Shown piece by piece: positions 1 to 8,960 of a DNA stretch of 64,000 nt (positions within the stretch are counted from its first letter, which is position 1; each line of letters opens with the position of its first letter). The notes under the pieces are model-generated. The model did not search any database, had not been told where the DNA came from, and saw only the letters and a list, made by a program, of their open reading frames with translations. Source of the DNA: Halalkalibacter hemicellulosilyticusJCM 9152 (lineage in GTDB: Bacteria; Bacillota; Bacilli; Bacillales; Bacillaceae_D); the NCBI RefSeq assembly GCF_000513115.1, contig NZ_BAUU01000024.1:1-64000 (forward strand), read 5' to 3'. Position numbers and translations under genes: made by a program.

Positions 1-93
1 ATTTGTTTAATTTCCATATCCCCCTCTGTTAGGATAGATGTCGTACGATACTTTAGTGTTATAGTTAAGTAAATAACACGGAGGTCGATCGAT

Positions 94-607
94 ATGAAAG
101 GAAAAAACGGAGTACGATATTCGAAGGAACAGAAAGAAGTCATTGTTAATCGGATGATGCCACCAAATAACGAATCAGTGGCGAATATTTCACAGGAAGC
201 CGGTATCTCAGAAGTGACGCTGTACAAGTGGCGTAAGGAAGCTCGTGAAGCTGGTGTGGCAACGCCTGGAAATGGACAAACCAGTGACAAATGGAGCAGT
301 CAAGATAAGTTTTTGATCGTGATGGAGACCTTTACGATGAACGAAACCGAACTGGCTGAATATTGTCGTAAAAAGGGATTGTACAGTGAACAGATTGAGG
401 CATGGAGAGTAGCTTGCCTCCAAGCAAATGGACAAGTATTTGACCAATCAAAAGCAATTAAATGGTGCATTGAAGGAAGAACAAAAGCGTGCTAAGCAAT
501 TAGAAAAAGATCTTCAAAAGAAGGAAAAAGCATTAGCGGAAGCTGCTGCCTTACTTTTGCTTAGAAAAAAGGCCCAAGCGATTTGGGGGGAAGACGAGGA
601 AGAATGA
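94..607 (+). pseudogene. IS3 transposase OrfA (HTH), frameshifted
   Basis: OrfA supplies the DNA-binding part of the IS3 transposase. The N-terminal ~60 residues form a helix-turn-helix (ISQEAGISEVTLYKWRKEA). As read, the frame ends at 495 after 133 residues. From 452 the next frame continues as the usual lysine/glutamate-rich coiled segment (KQLNGALKEEQKRAKQLEK) and ends EDEEE with TGA at 605-607, where ATGA starts orfB. One extra A in AAAA (450-453) explains the break. It lies well upstream of the orfA/orfB overlap where IS3 programmed frameshifting occurs, so it is a lesion or a sequencing error. A typical start with GGAGG lies just upstream of 94. Confidence 0.8.
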
Positions 608-1650
608 TAAGCCCATCAAATCGCGCATTAGCTGTAGAACTCATCCAAGAAGCCAATCAAAACGGTGCGCGGTTAGCGAAGGCTTGTGAGGAACTTCATA
701 TTAGCGTACGAACCTACGAGCGTTGGGTGGAAGAGGGCGATGTAAAAGTGGATCAGCGTCCCTTTGCGAAAAGACCTGTGCCAAAAAATAAGTTGTCCGA
801 GGAAGAAAAGAAGGAAATACTCGAGGTTGTCAAACAAGAAGATTATGCCGATTTACCACCGACACAAATTGTTCCAAAGCTTGCCGATAAAGGAACATAC
901 ATTGCGTCAGAATCCACGTTCTATCGTGTGTTACGCGAAGGAAAGATGCAACACCATCGTGGTCGTAGTCAGAAGCCAACACGAAGAATTCCTGAGAGTC
1001 ATCTGGCCATATCGCCAAACCAGGTATGGACATGGGATATTACGTGGCTTGGTGGACCTGTGAAAGGCTTGTATTATCGCCTCTATTTAATTCTCGATTT
1101 ATTTAGTAGAAAAGTAGTTGGATCGGAAGTTTGGGAAAAAGAAGAGGCAAAACACGCTGAGACGCTTGTAAAAAGGGCAGTCATCAACGAAAAAATCCAA
1201 GGAGCACCACTCGTGCTACATTCAGATAACGGAAGTCCGATGAAAGCTGAGACATTTTTGAGTTTACTAGAGAAATTAGGGATCCAAAGCTCCTTTTCAA
1301 GGCCGCGTGTAAGCAATGATAATCCTTATTCTGAAGCTATGTTTCGGACTCTTAAATATCGACCTGATTATCCTCATAAAGGTTTTGGAACACTTGAGGA
1401 AGCGCGACAATGGGCACACCAATTTGTCCATTGGTATAATTACATTCATCTGCATAGTGGACTGAATTACGTAACACCAGCACAGTGTCATGCCGGAGAA
1501 CACGTAACCATATTGACAAAGAGAAAGGAGCATTCCTGTTAGAAGAATGTTCGGAGACTTGAAATAAAAAGAGCCCTCTTGGTATGATACGGGGTGTCAA
1601 ATCGTGCACCGAGATGACCCCTAACTGAGTTAACCAAGGAGGACTTCATA

Positions 1651-2928
1651 ATGGATTTTAAACAAAATCAGAAAATAAATCAAGTCTCTGAAAAAACACT
1701 TGTCGTTGGAATCGATATTGCCAAACGCACTCATTTCGCTTGTTTCACTGATGACAGAGGGAGGGTGCTCCAAAAATCATTTCCTGTTTCTCAATCTCTA
1801 GAAGGATTCGAACGATTATACCAGCGAATTCTAGCGGCATTAAGAGAACATGATAAAACGGAAATCATCGTTGGGGTTGAACCCACAGGGCATTACTGGC
1901 TGAATCTAGCCTATTATCTAGAGGACCGAGGTATTCCTCTTGTCATGACGAATCCGATGCACGTAAAACGTTCAAAAGAGTTGGACGACAATCTTCCAAC
2001 CAAACATGATCGCAAAGATGCATTAGTTATCGCTCGCTTGGTCAAAGATGGACGTTTTAGTTATCCACGTATTCTCAAAGAGGTTGAAGCAGAATTACGT
2101 GCAGGATCGACATTTCGATCCAAATTAACAGAAGAATTGGGTGCTGTTAAAAACAGGATGATCCGTTGGCTAGATCGCTATTTCCCTGAATTTACACAGG
2201 TGTTTCCTTCGTTCGGTAAAATGGCACTGGCTGCCCTGGAATGTACGCCATTACCATTGGATCTACATGAAAAAGACCCTGATGAAGTATTAGAACGTTA
2301 TCGCAATGTAGATGGGCTCAAATCACCTCAAAGACCAAAAGCACTTCAACTAATTGAACTAGCTGCACAATCAATTGGAGTTACGGAAGGATGTCAGATG
2401 GCACGTTATGAAATGACCACACTCGTTCGCCGTTTCCACCAATTGGAGCAGGATATTGAAGACATCACCCAGCAGTTAGTTGAACTTGTTCAAACATCTG
2501 TAGAATACGATTGGCTTAAGACAGTCCCAGGTCTCGGTGACACAACAATCGTTGACCTACTAGCTGAAATCGGAAGCTTTTCACATTATGAAGATCCACG
2601 CCAACTAATCAAACTAGCGGGACTCACATTACGTGAAAATTCATCGGGGCAGCACAAAGGCCAAAAACGTATTTCTAAACGAGGAAGAAGGAAGTTACGA
2701 GCACTCCTATTTCGTGTCATGATGCCGATGATTCGTCATAATGAAGCTTTTCGTAAACTACATGAACATTACACGAATCGCTCGATCAATCCTTTACGTA
2801 AGAAGCAGTCAATTGTGGTCCTTTGCGGAAAACTACTAAAGGTCTTACATGGAATTAGTACAAAGCACAGAGCATTTGATGCACAGCGAATGATGAGGGA
2901 TATCCCTAGTCTCGTAGAGGCTATATAA
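1651..2928 (+). CDS. IS110-family DEDD transposase/recombinase
   Basis: This 425-residue protein has the two-part IS110 architecture. The N-terminal RuvC-like DEDD domain (about residues 15-165) shows D22 in GIDIAK, E77 in GVEPTGHY and D120/D123 in HDRKDA. The C-terminal Transposase_20 domain (about 288-375) has TVPGLGDTT and LAGLTLRENSSGQHKG; S331 or S332 is the likely catalytic serine of this family. Known IS110 recombinases are directed to target and donor DNA by an RNA encoded in the element. The start is supported by AAGGAGG seven bases upstream. The gene appears intact and is the newer arrival, since it sits inside IS3 orfB. Confidence 0.95.
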   Translation: MDFKQNQKINQVSEKTLVVGIDIAKRTHFACFTDDRGRVLQKSFPVSQSLEGFERLYQRILAALREHDKTEIIVGVEPTGHYWLNLAYYLEDRGIPLVMTNPMHVKRSKELDDNLPTKHDRKDALVIARLVKDGRFSYPRILKEVEAELRAGSTFRSKLTEELGAVKNRMIRWLDRYFPEFTQVFPSFGKMALAALECTPLPLDLHEKDPDEVLERYRNVDGLKSPQRPKALQLIELAAQSIGVTEGCQMARYEMTTLVRRFHQLEQDIEDITQQLVELVQTSVEYDWLKTVPGLGDTTIVDLLAEIGSFSHYEDPRQLIKLAGLTLRENSSGQHKGQKRISKRGRRKLRALLFRVMMPMIRHNEAFRKLHEHYTNRSINPLRKKQSIVVLCGKLLKVLHGISTKHRAFDAQRMMRDIPSLVEAI

Positions 2929-3305
2929 AACCCTACCCTTTTTAGACCTAGACAACAGGATGACACGGAGAAGCTGGCACTATTTTCACCATTCGACCTA
3001 GAGTCCCTAAAGGAGCTTCGCTAGCCTCTGCCTTATGACTAGACCGAACGAAGGAATGTAGCACACAGATGCCCAGAGACATGGGAGGGTACGTCATCAT
3101 AAGTTACGCAGAGATCCATGGTGCATCGTATAATTTCACAACGCTACTTACAATAATATCCAGTAGCGACCGCGTAGCGCACCCTTAGATTGGTTTAGTT
3201 TCACATAATATCAAATTCAAATTACTGTTAGAGGTCGTGTCGAAAAATATTTTTTTGATACCTCAAAAACGCGTAAAACCGTTGATATATCAATATTTAT
3301 AGAGG
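2929..3305 (+). ncRNA. candidate bridge-RNA region of the IS110 element
   Basis: This stretch of about 377 bases lies between the transposase stop and the right edge of the element and holds no credible ORF. IS110 elements are known to express a structured bridge RNA from a non-coding end. The size and position fit. No secondary structure or target-matching loop was demonstrated here, and the 120-bp left end remains an alternative source. Confidence 0.4.
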
Positions 3306-3451
3306 GAGGTATACGAGGCAGCAAGAGCAAAGCATCCAGAACGATGGGCAAGGAGTCTAAGAAATTGGACACCAATTGAAAAAGTAGCCCTTAATCCAAT
3401 GCATGATGACGGGAAGAGGAAATGTTGAGTCCGCCATCATACACTTTATTC

Positions 3452-3494
3452 CCTGGTGATTTGAATGGATTTCCTTTCCATTCAAATCACCAGG
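3452..3494. repeat. perfect 18-bp inverted repeat (hairpin) near the IS3 right end
   Basis: CCTGGTGATTTGAATGGA (3452-3469) is followed after seven bases by its exact reverse complement (3477-3494). No T-run follows, so it is not a standard intrinsic terminator. It lies between the end of IS3 orfB (3428) and the presumed right inverted repeat, and may stop transcription entering from outside or insulate the transposase gene. Confidence 0.8.
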
Positions 3495-3604
3495 CCAGCA
3501 AGCGTAGCGCGGTAGCATTGACTGAACACTAAAGTAATTAAATGCGACAACTATATTGACAAACACCGTCAAGCGAAAACTGTTAACTTTAGTTTAGCAG
3601 TCAC

Positions 3605-3917
3605 AAAAAGCCGTAGTATAAATGCCTCAAAAAGAAAAATCTCCCAAATATGAATTGAAAAAAATGGATAGCTTATGCCAGAATGAGAAGAGCATCGAGG
3701 AAGGGAGGAGGTTCTTTGCGAAAGCTGAAAGGAATCGCCTTAGTACTAGTGATGATCGTAACAGGAGGATGTATGATGAATGCACCAGACGTACCTGCGT
3801 TTGAAGATGAATTCACGAGAGAATTTATGAAATCGACGAAGGCAGTGGAGGAAGGGTTTTATTTATTTGAATCGAAAACAGGTGGGTATACGATTTGGTT
3901 TCCGGAGAATGCGGTGA
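3605..3917 (+). repeat. tandem duplication, copy 1 (conserved upstream region and 5' part of lipoprotein gene)
   Basis: The segment is nearly identical to 4471-4783, 866 bp downstream. It includes about 110 bp before the lipoprotein start and the first ~67 codons. Beyond it the two genes remain homologous but diverge sharply. Confidence 0.9.
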
Positions 3918-4336
3918 CTGAATCTGAATACTATGTTAAAGCAGGCGATCAAAGAGAGAATACAAGTATAATGGAAGTATATGGTGAAAACCTTTATTAT
4001 CGAGCAAGGCTATGGTATGAGGATAGATCTGTAACTGAAATGATTGAACCACAATTAAGTCTCCTCTCTAGTTCAGCGGGTGGATATGAAGGGGAATATG
4101 AGGAATTTCAATTTGGAAACAATACATATTATTACGCAACAACAGTGTATGAAACTGATGGCGGAAATCAAGTATATCGATTTTTTAGTTATATTAAATC
4201 AAATTTGAATGAAAAAGGGATAAGGTTTACTTATACAACTTCATGTAATAATTTTAAAGATCCATGCACTATAGATGTCGAACAACAAGAGAAACATGCA
4301 CTCAAGTTAATGAAATCAGTAGAGTTTCAAGAATAA
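3716..4336 (+). CDS. secreted lipoprotein, duplicated family, copy 1
   Basis: I do not recognise a named family. From the TTG at 3716 the protein is 206 residues. The start is chosen because GGGAGGAGG lies just upstream; the ATG at 3683 lacks such a site. LRKLKGIALVLVMIVTGGC is a lipoprotein signal with a lipobox-like end (VTGGC), so the mature protein should be membrane-anchored on the outer face. The rest has no membrane segment, is acidic and tyrosine-rich, and ends with a cysteine pair (TTSCNNFKDPC) likely to form a disulfide. It is followed by a paralogue and a lipase-like gene. The first ~67 residues almost match the paralogue while the remainder differs, a pattern typical of immunity or specificity proteins, though that role is inference. 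Confidence 0.85.
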   Translation: MRKLKGIALVLVMIVTGGCMMNAPDVPAFEDEFTREFMKSTKAVEEGFYLFESKTGGYTIWFPENAVTESEYYVKAGDQRENTSIMEVYGENLYYRARLWYEDRSVTEMIEPQLSLLSSSAGGYEGEYEEFQFGNNTYYYATTVYETDGGNQVYRFFSYIKSNLNEKGIRFTYTTSCNNFKDPCTIDVEQQEKHALKLMKSVEFQE

Positions 4337-4470
4337 TCTCGTTTGTTCGTACACAGTGACTTACTATCATTTAAATCTTCAGAAAAGTCATAGCCTCAAA
4401 GATTGATAAGAACAAGAAAATACTCCTACAAATCGTAAACCACACCAAGGAACTGCTCGTAAATCCCCGT

Positions 4471-4783
4471 AAAAAGCCATAGTACAAATGCCTCAAAAAG
4501 AAAAATCTCCCAAATGCTAATTGAAAAAAATGGATAGCTTATGCAAAAATGAGAAGAGCATCGAGGAAAGGAGGAGGTTCTTTGCGAAAGCTGAAAGGAA
4601 TCGCCTTAGTACTAGTGATGATCGTAACAGGAGGATGTATGATGAATGCACCAGACGTACCTGCGTTTGAAGATGAGTTTACACGAGAATTTATGACGTC
4701 GACGAAGGCAGTGGAGGAAGGGTTTTATTTATTTGAATCGAAAACAGGTGGGTATACGATTTGGTTTCCGGAGAATGCGGTGA
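4471..4783 (+). repeat. tandem duplication, copy 2
   Basis: Partner of 3605-3917 at a constant offset of 866 bp. The sequence before the gene, the ribosome binding site and the signal-peptide codons are conserved almost base for base, implying a recent duplication or repeated gene conversion of the 5' part. Confidence 0.9.
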
Positions 4784-5196
4784 TGGAGTCTGTTTACTAT
4801 GAGAAATTAGGTGATCATCGAGAGAATATTAGTATTATGGAAGAATACGGAGAAAATCTCATGTATCGATTAAGGTTGGATTACGATAGTAGACCTATAG
4901 CTACAGATATTGATATTCAGTTGAGTGTGTTATCCAGATTGGCTGATTTCGAAGGTGAATATGAAGTGTTTCAACATGGAGATAATACTTACTATTATGG
5001 TACATCAACTTTAGACATTGGTGATGGAGATAGGGCTTATCGTTTTTTTAGCTATATAAAATCAGATAAATATGAGAAAGGCATTACATTTATTTTTATG
5101 ACCACGTGTAGAAATTTTCAGCATCCATGTTCAGTAGAAATTGAGCAACAAGAGATTTATGCACAAAAATTAATGAAATCAATAGAATTTCATTAA
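4582..5196 (+). CDS. secreted lipoprotein, duplicated family, copy 2
   Basis: Paralogue of the gene at 3716, 204 residues from the TTG at 4582, again preceded by AAAGGAGGAGG. It has the same lipoprotein signal and the same C-terminal cysteine pair (TTCRNFQHPC). From about residue 68 onward many positions differ, with shared anchors such as GENL.YR, EGEYE.FQ, NTYYY and YRFFSYIKS. The stop at 5196 is 27 bases before the lipase-like gene's preferred start, so the two are almost certainly cotranscribed. Immunity or chaperone to that protein is possible but not shown by sequence alone. Confidence 0.85.
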   Translation: MRKLKGIALVLVMIVTGGCMMNAPDVPAFEDEFTREFMTSTKAVEEGFYLFESKTGGYTIWFPENAVMESVYYEKLGDHRENISIMEEYGENLMYRLRLDYDSRPIATDIDIQLSVLSRLADFEGEYEVFQHGDNTYYYGTSTLDIGDGDRAYRFFSYIKSDKYEKGITFIFMTTCRNFQHPCSVEIEQQEIYAQKLMKSIEFH

Positions 5197-5223
5197 TAGA
5201 AATTGAGTCTGGAGGTGATGGGT

Positions 5224-7269
5224 TTGCAAAATCAAGAAGTACTCAATTCAAACTTATTGAGGGCTAGAATTGTTAAAATGGAATATGATGAATTGACGGA
5301 ATCAGAGGTGAGAAGGGTTATCCTTGAGGAAACAGGAAAGGATAGTCCACAGAATATCACAATCTATCATTCTAATGATATAGATGAAATACACAAAGAC
5401 GATGTCTATTCAGGGTTTGATGGTACTGTCATTCATTTTTATGACGAATCTAGAGGTATTAATCAGATGTATACTATTCTAAGAGGGAGTGAGAAAGAGG
5501 AAAAAGGTAGCTGGAAGCCAAAGGACTGGTTATACAACGGTATGGGGATTGGTATTGGGCAAAGTAATAGTCAATATACTGATACAATAAAATTTAAGGA
5601 GATTGTGGTAAAAAAAATCAATCAATCAACTCCTGATATAGTACCATTAATTAGTTTAGGTTTAGCTCACTCCTTAGGCGGTAATAATGCTGTAAATGCT
5701 CAATTAACAGAATTAATTTTTGATAAAATATACGTGTTTAATCCAGCGCCATCGAGTGTCTATCATTTAGCTTATTTTGATGAGGAGTTTATGCTTGATA
5801 TTTCAAGGAATTTTGGAATTGAACATGACTTCTCCCAACTCCACACCATCCCCCCAGACGAACTCGTAGCCTTTGGTGAGGAATACTACAAATCTCGTAT
5901 GGACGAATCGTCTATTCAGCGTCTCATTATTAAAGAGGAAATGCTATTTGGTATGCTGAAAATGCCGGGGTTTATGGATATTGGTGAAGCGGAGATCGTT
6001 TCAACGATCGATGGTCATGAGGGGATACAGGAGGTGGTTGCGGCGATTCCTGATGAGGTGATCTTTGCGTTTCAAGAGTATCTGTCTGAATACGCGGCCG
6101 TTTACAATCAAGAAGGGTTTGATGGTTTCTTTCGTGAGATGACGGGGATTCAGCCGGAGCTGTTCGATGAGTTGGCGAAGTTGAATGCCATGAGGGAAGG
6201 AGAGGTTCCATTTTCATTTCAAACGTTTAGCGAATCGGCAAGTAAAGCGGTGTATGCAGGTATTCAATCGTTCCTACCTGCATTGACGAATGCCCTTACT
6301 AAGCTGCCCAAAGCCATTGCTTTTGTTCGAATGCTATATAAGGAGCTACCAGCCATTGTTGATGTGATGGTGGAACAGCAAATCATCACGATTGAAGAAG
6401 GGCGAGAGTTGGTACAAGCCGTTCGATCGCTGGAGATCGAATTAAACAATGCGCACATAGATATCATACAACTGCATAGTTATTTTAATAGACACCATGT
6501 GATGTTTAAGCCAATTGGTGTGTTGCTTCATGAATTTTTTTCTAATGTGGATCGATTTAAAATGCGTTTAGATCGCATGAATGAAGATAGGGCGATCATC
6601 CGAACACATCTATCGACTATCGTTGACTATTTTCATGTAAGTGCTGAGGCTCATACGATGGATTATGTCATTGAGTATTTGGGGAAAGAGTCGGGTTCAG
6701 ATATTTACAAAGTGTATGACCCTGAATCGAATGATATGATCTATGTTCATGATGGCTTAACGTCGGAGGCTTTGTTGGATAAGCTGGCGAATGTTGATTT
6801 GTTTGGTGCAGTAGGTGGAACTGGACGAACCAATCGCTCAGGTGGACAGGAAGTTTATGTGAATATTTCCTCGGCGATTCGGATTTTCCAAAAAGGGAAA
6901 GAGGCTTGCGCGAACGTATTAATGGAATTGACGCGCATGCAGCAGACGTATGAACGGGACGTGCTTGGTGATGATGAGCGAAGGAAGCAGCGTTTGCGTC
7001 AGCAGATTCATCAAATGGAGCAGAACCCGAATGTGTATCAAAGACAATTCTTCGGACAAGCGACGCACGTCTACTCGATACAACGAATTTCTGTGCAAGA
7101 GTTTATTCCCGCTTTACCACAAACGATCACAGACCCTTTCGAGGAATTCTTTCACTACTATCGAAAAGACTTAAGGCAAACGATGGCATTGATTGAAGAA
7201 ATGAGAGTCGCCATCGAGACGTTGTTTGAACATGATGAACATATTGCGAACATTTTTAAATATGCTTAG
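5224..7269 (+). CDS. lipase-like alpha/beta-hydrolase with long helical C-terminus (DUF6792-like)
   Basis: The protein is 681 residues from the TTG at 5224, eight bases after GGAGG. An in-frame ATG at 5218 almost touches the SD. The N-terminal ~250 residues resemble Mbeg1/DUF2974-type alpha/beta hydrolases: YTILRGSEK, a KDWLYNGMG segment, then GLAHSLGGNNAVNA with a nucleophile-elbow serine, followed by KIYVFNPAP. The remainder (about 250-681) is largely alpha-helical and heptad-like, without membrane segments or a signal peptide. I believe it matches the Bacillus family called DUF6792, from memory and unchecked. The two lipoproteins just upstream suggest an exported or surface-targeted hydrolase and cognate partners. 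The 5' third is AT-richer than the rest, hinting at a mosaic. Confidence 0.75.
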   Translation: MQNQEVLNSNLLRARIVKMEYDELTESEVRRVILEETGKDSPQNITIYHSNDIDEIHKDDVYSGFDGTVIHFYDESRGINQMYTILRGSEKEEKGSWKPKDWLYNGMGIGIGQSNSQYTDTIKFKEIVVKKINQSTPDIVPLISLGLAHSLGGNNAVNAQLTELIFDKIYVFNPAPSSVYHLAYFDEEFMLDISRNFGIEHDFSQLHTIPPDELVAFGEEYYKSRMDESSIQRLIIKEEMLFGMLKMPGFMDIGEAEIVSTIDGHEGIQEVVAAIPDEVIFAFQEYLSEYAAVYNQEGFDGFFREMTGIQPELFDELAKLNAMREGEVPFSFQTFSESASKAVYAGIQSFLPALTNALTKLPKAIAFVRMLYKELPAIVDVMVEQQIITIEEGRELVQAVRSLEIELNNAHIDIIQLHSYFNRHHVMFKPIGVLLHEFFSNVDRFKMRLDRMNEDRAIIRTHLSTIVDYFHVSAEAHTMDYVIEYLGKESGSDIYKVYDPESNDMIYVHDGLTSEALLDKLANVDLFGAVGGTGRTNRSGGQEVYVNISSAIRIFQKGKEACANVLMELTRMQQTYERDVLGDDERRKQRLRQQIHQMEQNPNVYQRQFFGQATHVYSIQRISVQEFIPALPQTITDPFEEFFHYYRKDLRQTMALIEEMRVAIETLFEHDEHIANIFKYA

Positions 7270-7342
7270 TTTAAATACGCTCGCGGGGGAAGAGGAAATA
7301 GCGTCCCGTAGAACCCCATCTCCTCGTGTCCGTGTCTCACCC

Positions 7343-8632
7343 TTACGTCCTCTCCTCACGACTCATGTTCACATACCGGCCATATTCCTTTTCAAACATA
7401 GCCTCCACCGTTCCCGTCGGTCCATTTCGTTGCTTGGCGACGATGATCTCGATTTTGTTCGGATGCTCGGAGTCCTTCTCATAATAGTCATCTCGGTATA
7501 AAAATGAAATGATGTCAGCGTCCTGTTCGATGCTTCCCGATTCGCGGATGTCAGACATCATCGGACGTTTCATTTGTCTTGATTCTACTTTTCTTGAAAG
7601 CTGAGATAAAGCAATGATCGGGACGTCGAGCTCTCTCGCTATCGCTTTTAACGATCTTGAGATCTCAGACACTTCCTGCTGGCGATTTTCGTTTCGCTTC
7701 ATAGTCGGTTGAATGAGTTGGAGATAATCGATGAAGACGAGATGTTCCTTGTCAGGGTATTTGCGTTTGATTTCACTTATCTTTGCACGAATTTCTGCTA
7801 CATTCAACGTTGGGCTATCAATCATTTCAAAATCCCATTGTTCAATTGTCCCGATCGCCCGTACCGCTCGGTTATAATCTGCTGCGGAAAATAAGCGTGT
7901 CGGGTTCTTCCATTTCATGCCGTCAATTCGACCTTCTCCATTCAGCCATCTCATTGCCAATTGCTTATCGGACATCTCCAATGAGAAAAAGGTCGTCACC
8001 CCTCCTTTGCGACAGTTCACCGCACCCATATGTAAGGCAAATGCCGTTTTACCGACGGACGGTCGAGCGGCCACTATGATGAGGTCTTGCTTTTGCCATC
8101 CTCCTGTCATTTTGTCCAAATCGAGAATGCCACTCGGCCTCCCTGTCAGACCTTCCGTCGAATCGTGCATCGCTTCGACCACGTCAATTAGAATTTCCTG
8201 CTTCGTTCGATGCTGTTTCTTAATCGTCTGCTCTTGAATGTGTTGCAAGTCTGTAATGAGGCTAGAGATCGTTTCATCACTTGCTTGGTCAGGGAATTGT
8301 TGCGTGCGTTGGATCGCTTCTCGCCTTCTGAACGCCTCAAGAATTAGCTCTTCATAATGCTTAACATTGCTCGTGGAAGCGACTGCGTTCATCACATCTG
8401 ATAAGTAAGCGACGCCTCCAATCGGTTCAAGTACATCTCCTAACGTGGTCACAACCGTCACTAGATCAGGCGGTGTATCACGCTGCTCTAACGTGCGCAT
8501 CGTCTGGAAAATGAGTTCGTGGCGCTTCTCGGAAAAGTGCTCTGCCTGTAAGCTACATTCCTTGATTCGTTCAGGCTCGATGAGAATGGTTCCAAGCACA
8601 GCCTGCTCGGCAAAGGATATCTCCTCACTCAT
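7343..8632 (-). CDS. dnaB: replicative DNA helicase, DnaB family
   Basis: Hexameric 5'-3' helicase that unwinds DNA at forks. The 429-residue protein has the N-terminal DnaB domain (about 1-110: FAEQAVLGTILIEPE) and the C-terminal RecA-like domain with Walker A ARPSVGKTAFA, Walker B-like HLVFIDYLQLI, ALSQLSRKVESR and DIRESGSIEQDADII. It is somewhat shorter than chromosomal DnaC/DnaB of bacilli (about 450), like phage versions. It is the last gene of a tightly overlapping minus-strand cassette (8 bp overlap with the loader-like gene), so this is probably a mobile-element replication module and not the housekeeping copy. Confidence 0.93.
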   Translation of the reverse strand: MSEEISFAEQAVLGTILIEPERIKECSLQAEHFSEKRHELIFQTMRTLEQRDTPPDLVTVVTTLGDVLEPIGGVAYLSDVMNAVASTSNVKHYEELILEAFRRREAIQRTQQFPDQASDETISSLITDLQHIQEQTIKKQHRTKQEILIDVVEAMHDSTEGLTGRPSGILDLDKMTGGWQKQDLIIVAARPSVGKTAFALHMGAVNCRKGGVTTFFSLEMSDKQLAMRWLNGEGRIDGMKWKNPTRLFSAADYNRAVRAIGTIEQWDFEMIDSPTLNVAEIRAKISEIKRKYPDKEHLVFIDYLQLIQPTMKRNENRQQEVSEISRSLKAIARELDVPIIALSQLSRKVESRQMKRPMMSDIRESGSIEQDADIISFLYRDDYYEKDSEHPNKIEIIVAKQRNGPTGTVEAMFEKEYGRYVNMSREERT

Positions 8633-8960
8633 CTTCGTTCTCCGCTAGAACGAGTTGCTGGAAGCGCGCTTGAAATTCAGCGATTTGTTCTTTCGTTGGC
8701 GGATTTTCAGAGGCGACCTTTTCATATTCCTGCGTCTTCTTCAAGGTCTTGTTTTGACGATCGGGGAAAGCGGCGATATCGGCCATCGTGGGCGGCCATG
8801 GATTCGTCATAATATGTTCATTCAAACGCTTCAACACGCGCACAAGATCCATATCCAACAAGGCTGGCACAAGCATGTTCATTTTTCGTTCTGTTAGCTC
8901 AAAGGAAGGGTAGACTTCATGAATCGTCAGAAGAACTTCCGCTGCTTCTTCATTTGTCAT
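8625..8960 (-). CDS. small helicase-loader-like protein (G39P-type, tentative)
   Basis: This 111-residue acidic, helical protein lies between a DnaD-like gene (4 bp ATGA overlap) and dnaB (8 bp overlap). It has the size and place of phage helicase loader/inhibitor proteins such as SPP1 G39P: an N-terminal globular part with LLTIHEVYPSF and NPWPPTMADIA, then a charged tail. There is no Walker A motif, so it is not a DnaC/DnaI-type ATPase. Function is inferred from context; the family match is plausible but not certain. Confidence 0.7.
   Translation of the reverse strand: MTNEEAAEVLLTIHEVYPSFELTERKMNMLVPALLDMDLVRVLKRLNEHIMTNPWPPTMADIAAFPDRQNKTLKKTQEYEKVASENPPTKEQIAEFQARFQQLVLAENEDE

Larger units (their letters stand above)
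1528..3305 (+). mobile_element. IS110-family insertion sequence inside IS3 orfB
   Basis: The boundaries come from the host gene: removing 1,778 bp between the shared GAG codons at 1528-1530 and 3306-3308 restores the IS3 orfB frame exactly. Inside is one intact IS110 transposase (1651-2928), about 120 bp of upstream non-coding DNA and about 377 bp downstream. No terminal inverted repeats are visible, as expected for IS110. The long downstream stretch resembles the arrangement of the IS1111 branch, where the guide RNA lies on the right side, but I cannot assign the branch. Confidence 0.85.
604..3428 (+). pseudogene. IS3 transposase OrfB (DDE integrase), interrupted by IS110
   Basis: This is the catalytic DDE subunit. 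Segment 604-1530 holds an N-terminal HTH (HISVRTYERWVEEG), the HTH_21-like region and the rve core with its three acidic residues in WTWDITW, LHSDNGSP and NPYSEAMFRTLKYRPDYP. The reading ends abnormally after TKRKE. The missing C-terminus reappears at 3306: EVYEAARAKHPERW, then RSLRNWTPIEKVALNP, ending TGA at 3426-3428. Joining codon 1528-1530 (GAG) to the sequence after 3306-3308 (GAG) restores one continuous frame. The ATG at 604 overlaps the orfA stop, and I prefer it to the upstream TTG at 583. Confidence 0.9.
39..3549 (+). mobile_element. IS3-family insertion sequence, split by an IS110-family element
   Basis: The span carries orfA (94-607) and orfB (604-1530 plus 3306-3428) of an IS3-family element. 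The ends are inferred from an inverted repeat: ACTTTAGTGTT at 50-60 and AACACTAAAGT at 3525-3535, with TGTCG/CGACA further out at 39 and 3549. The spacing between these two parts differs by three bases at the two ends, so the exact boundary is uncertain, and no clear target duplication was found. Two lesions make the element defective as read: an extra base in orfA near 450 and a 1,778-bp insertion in orfB. Confidence 0.7.

Noticed and set aside
450-453. Programmed frameshift site in IS3 orfA
   Set aside because: The break lies ~150 bp upstream of the orfA/orfB overlap where programmed frameshifting occurs, and needs removal of a base within orfA itself.
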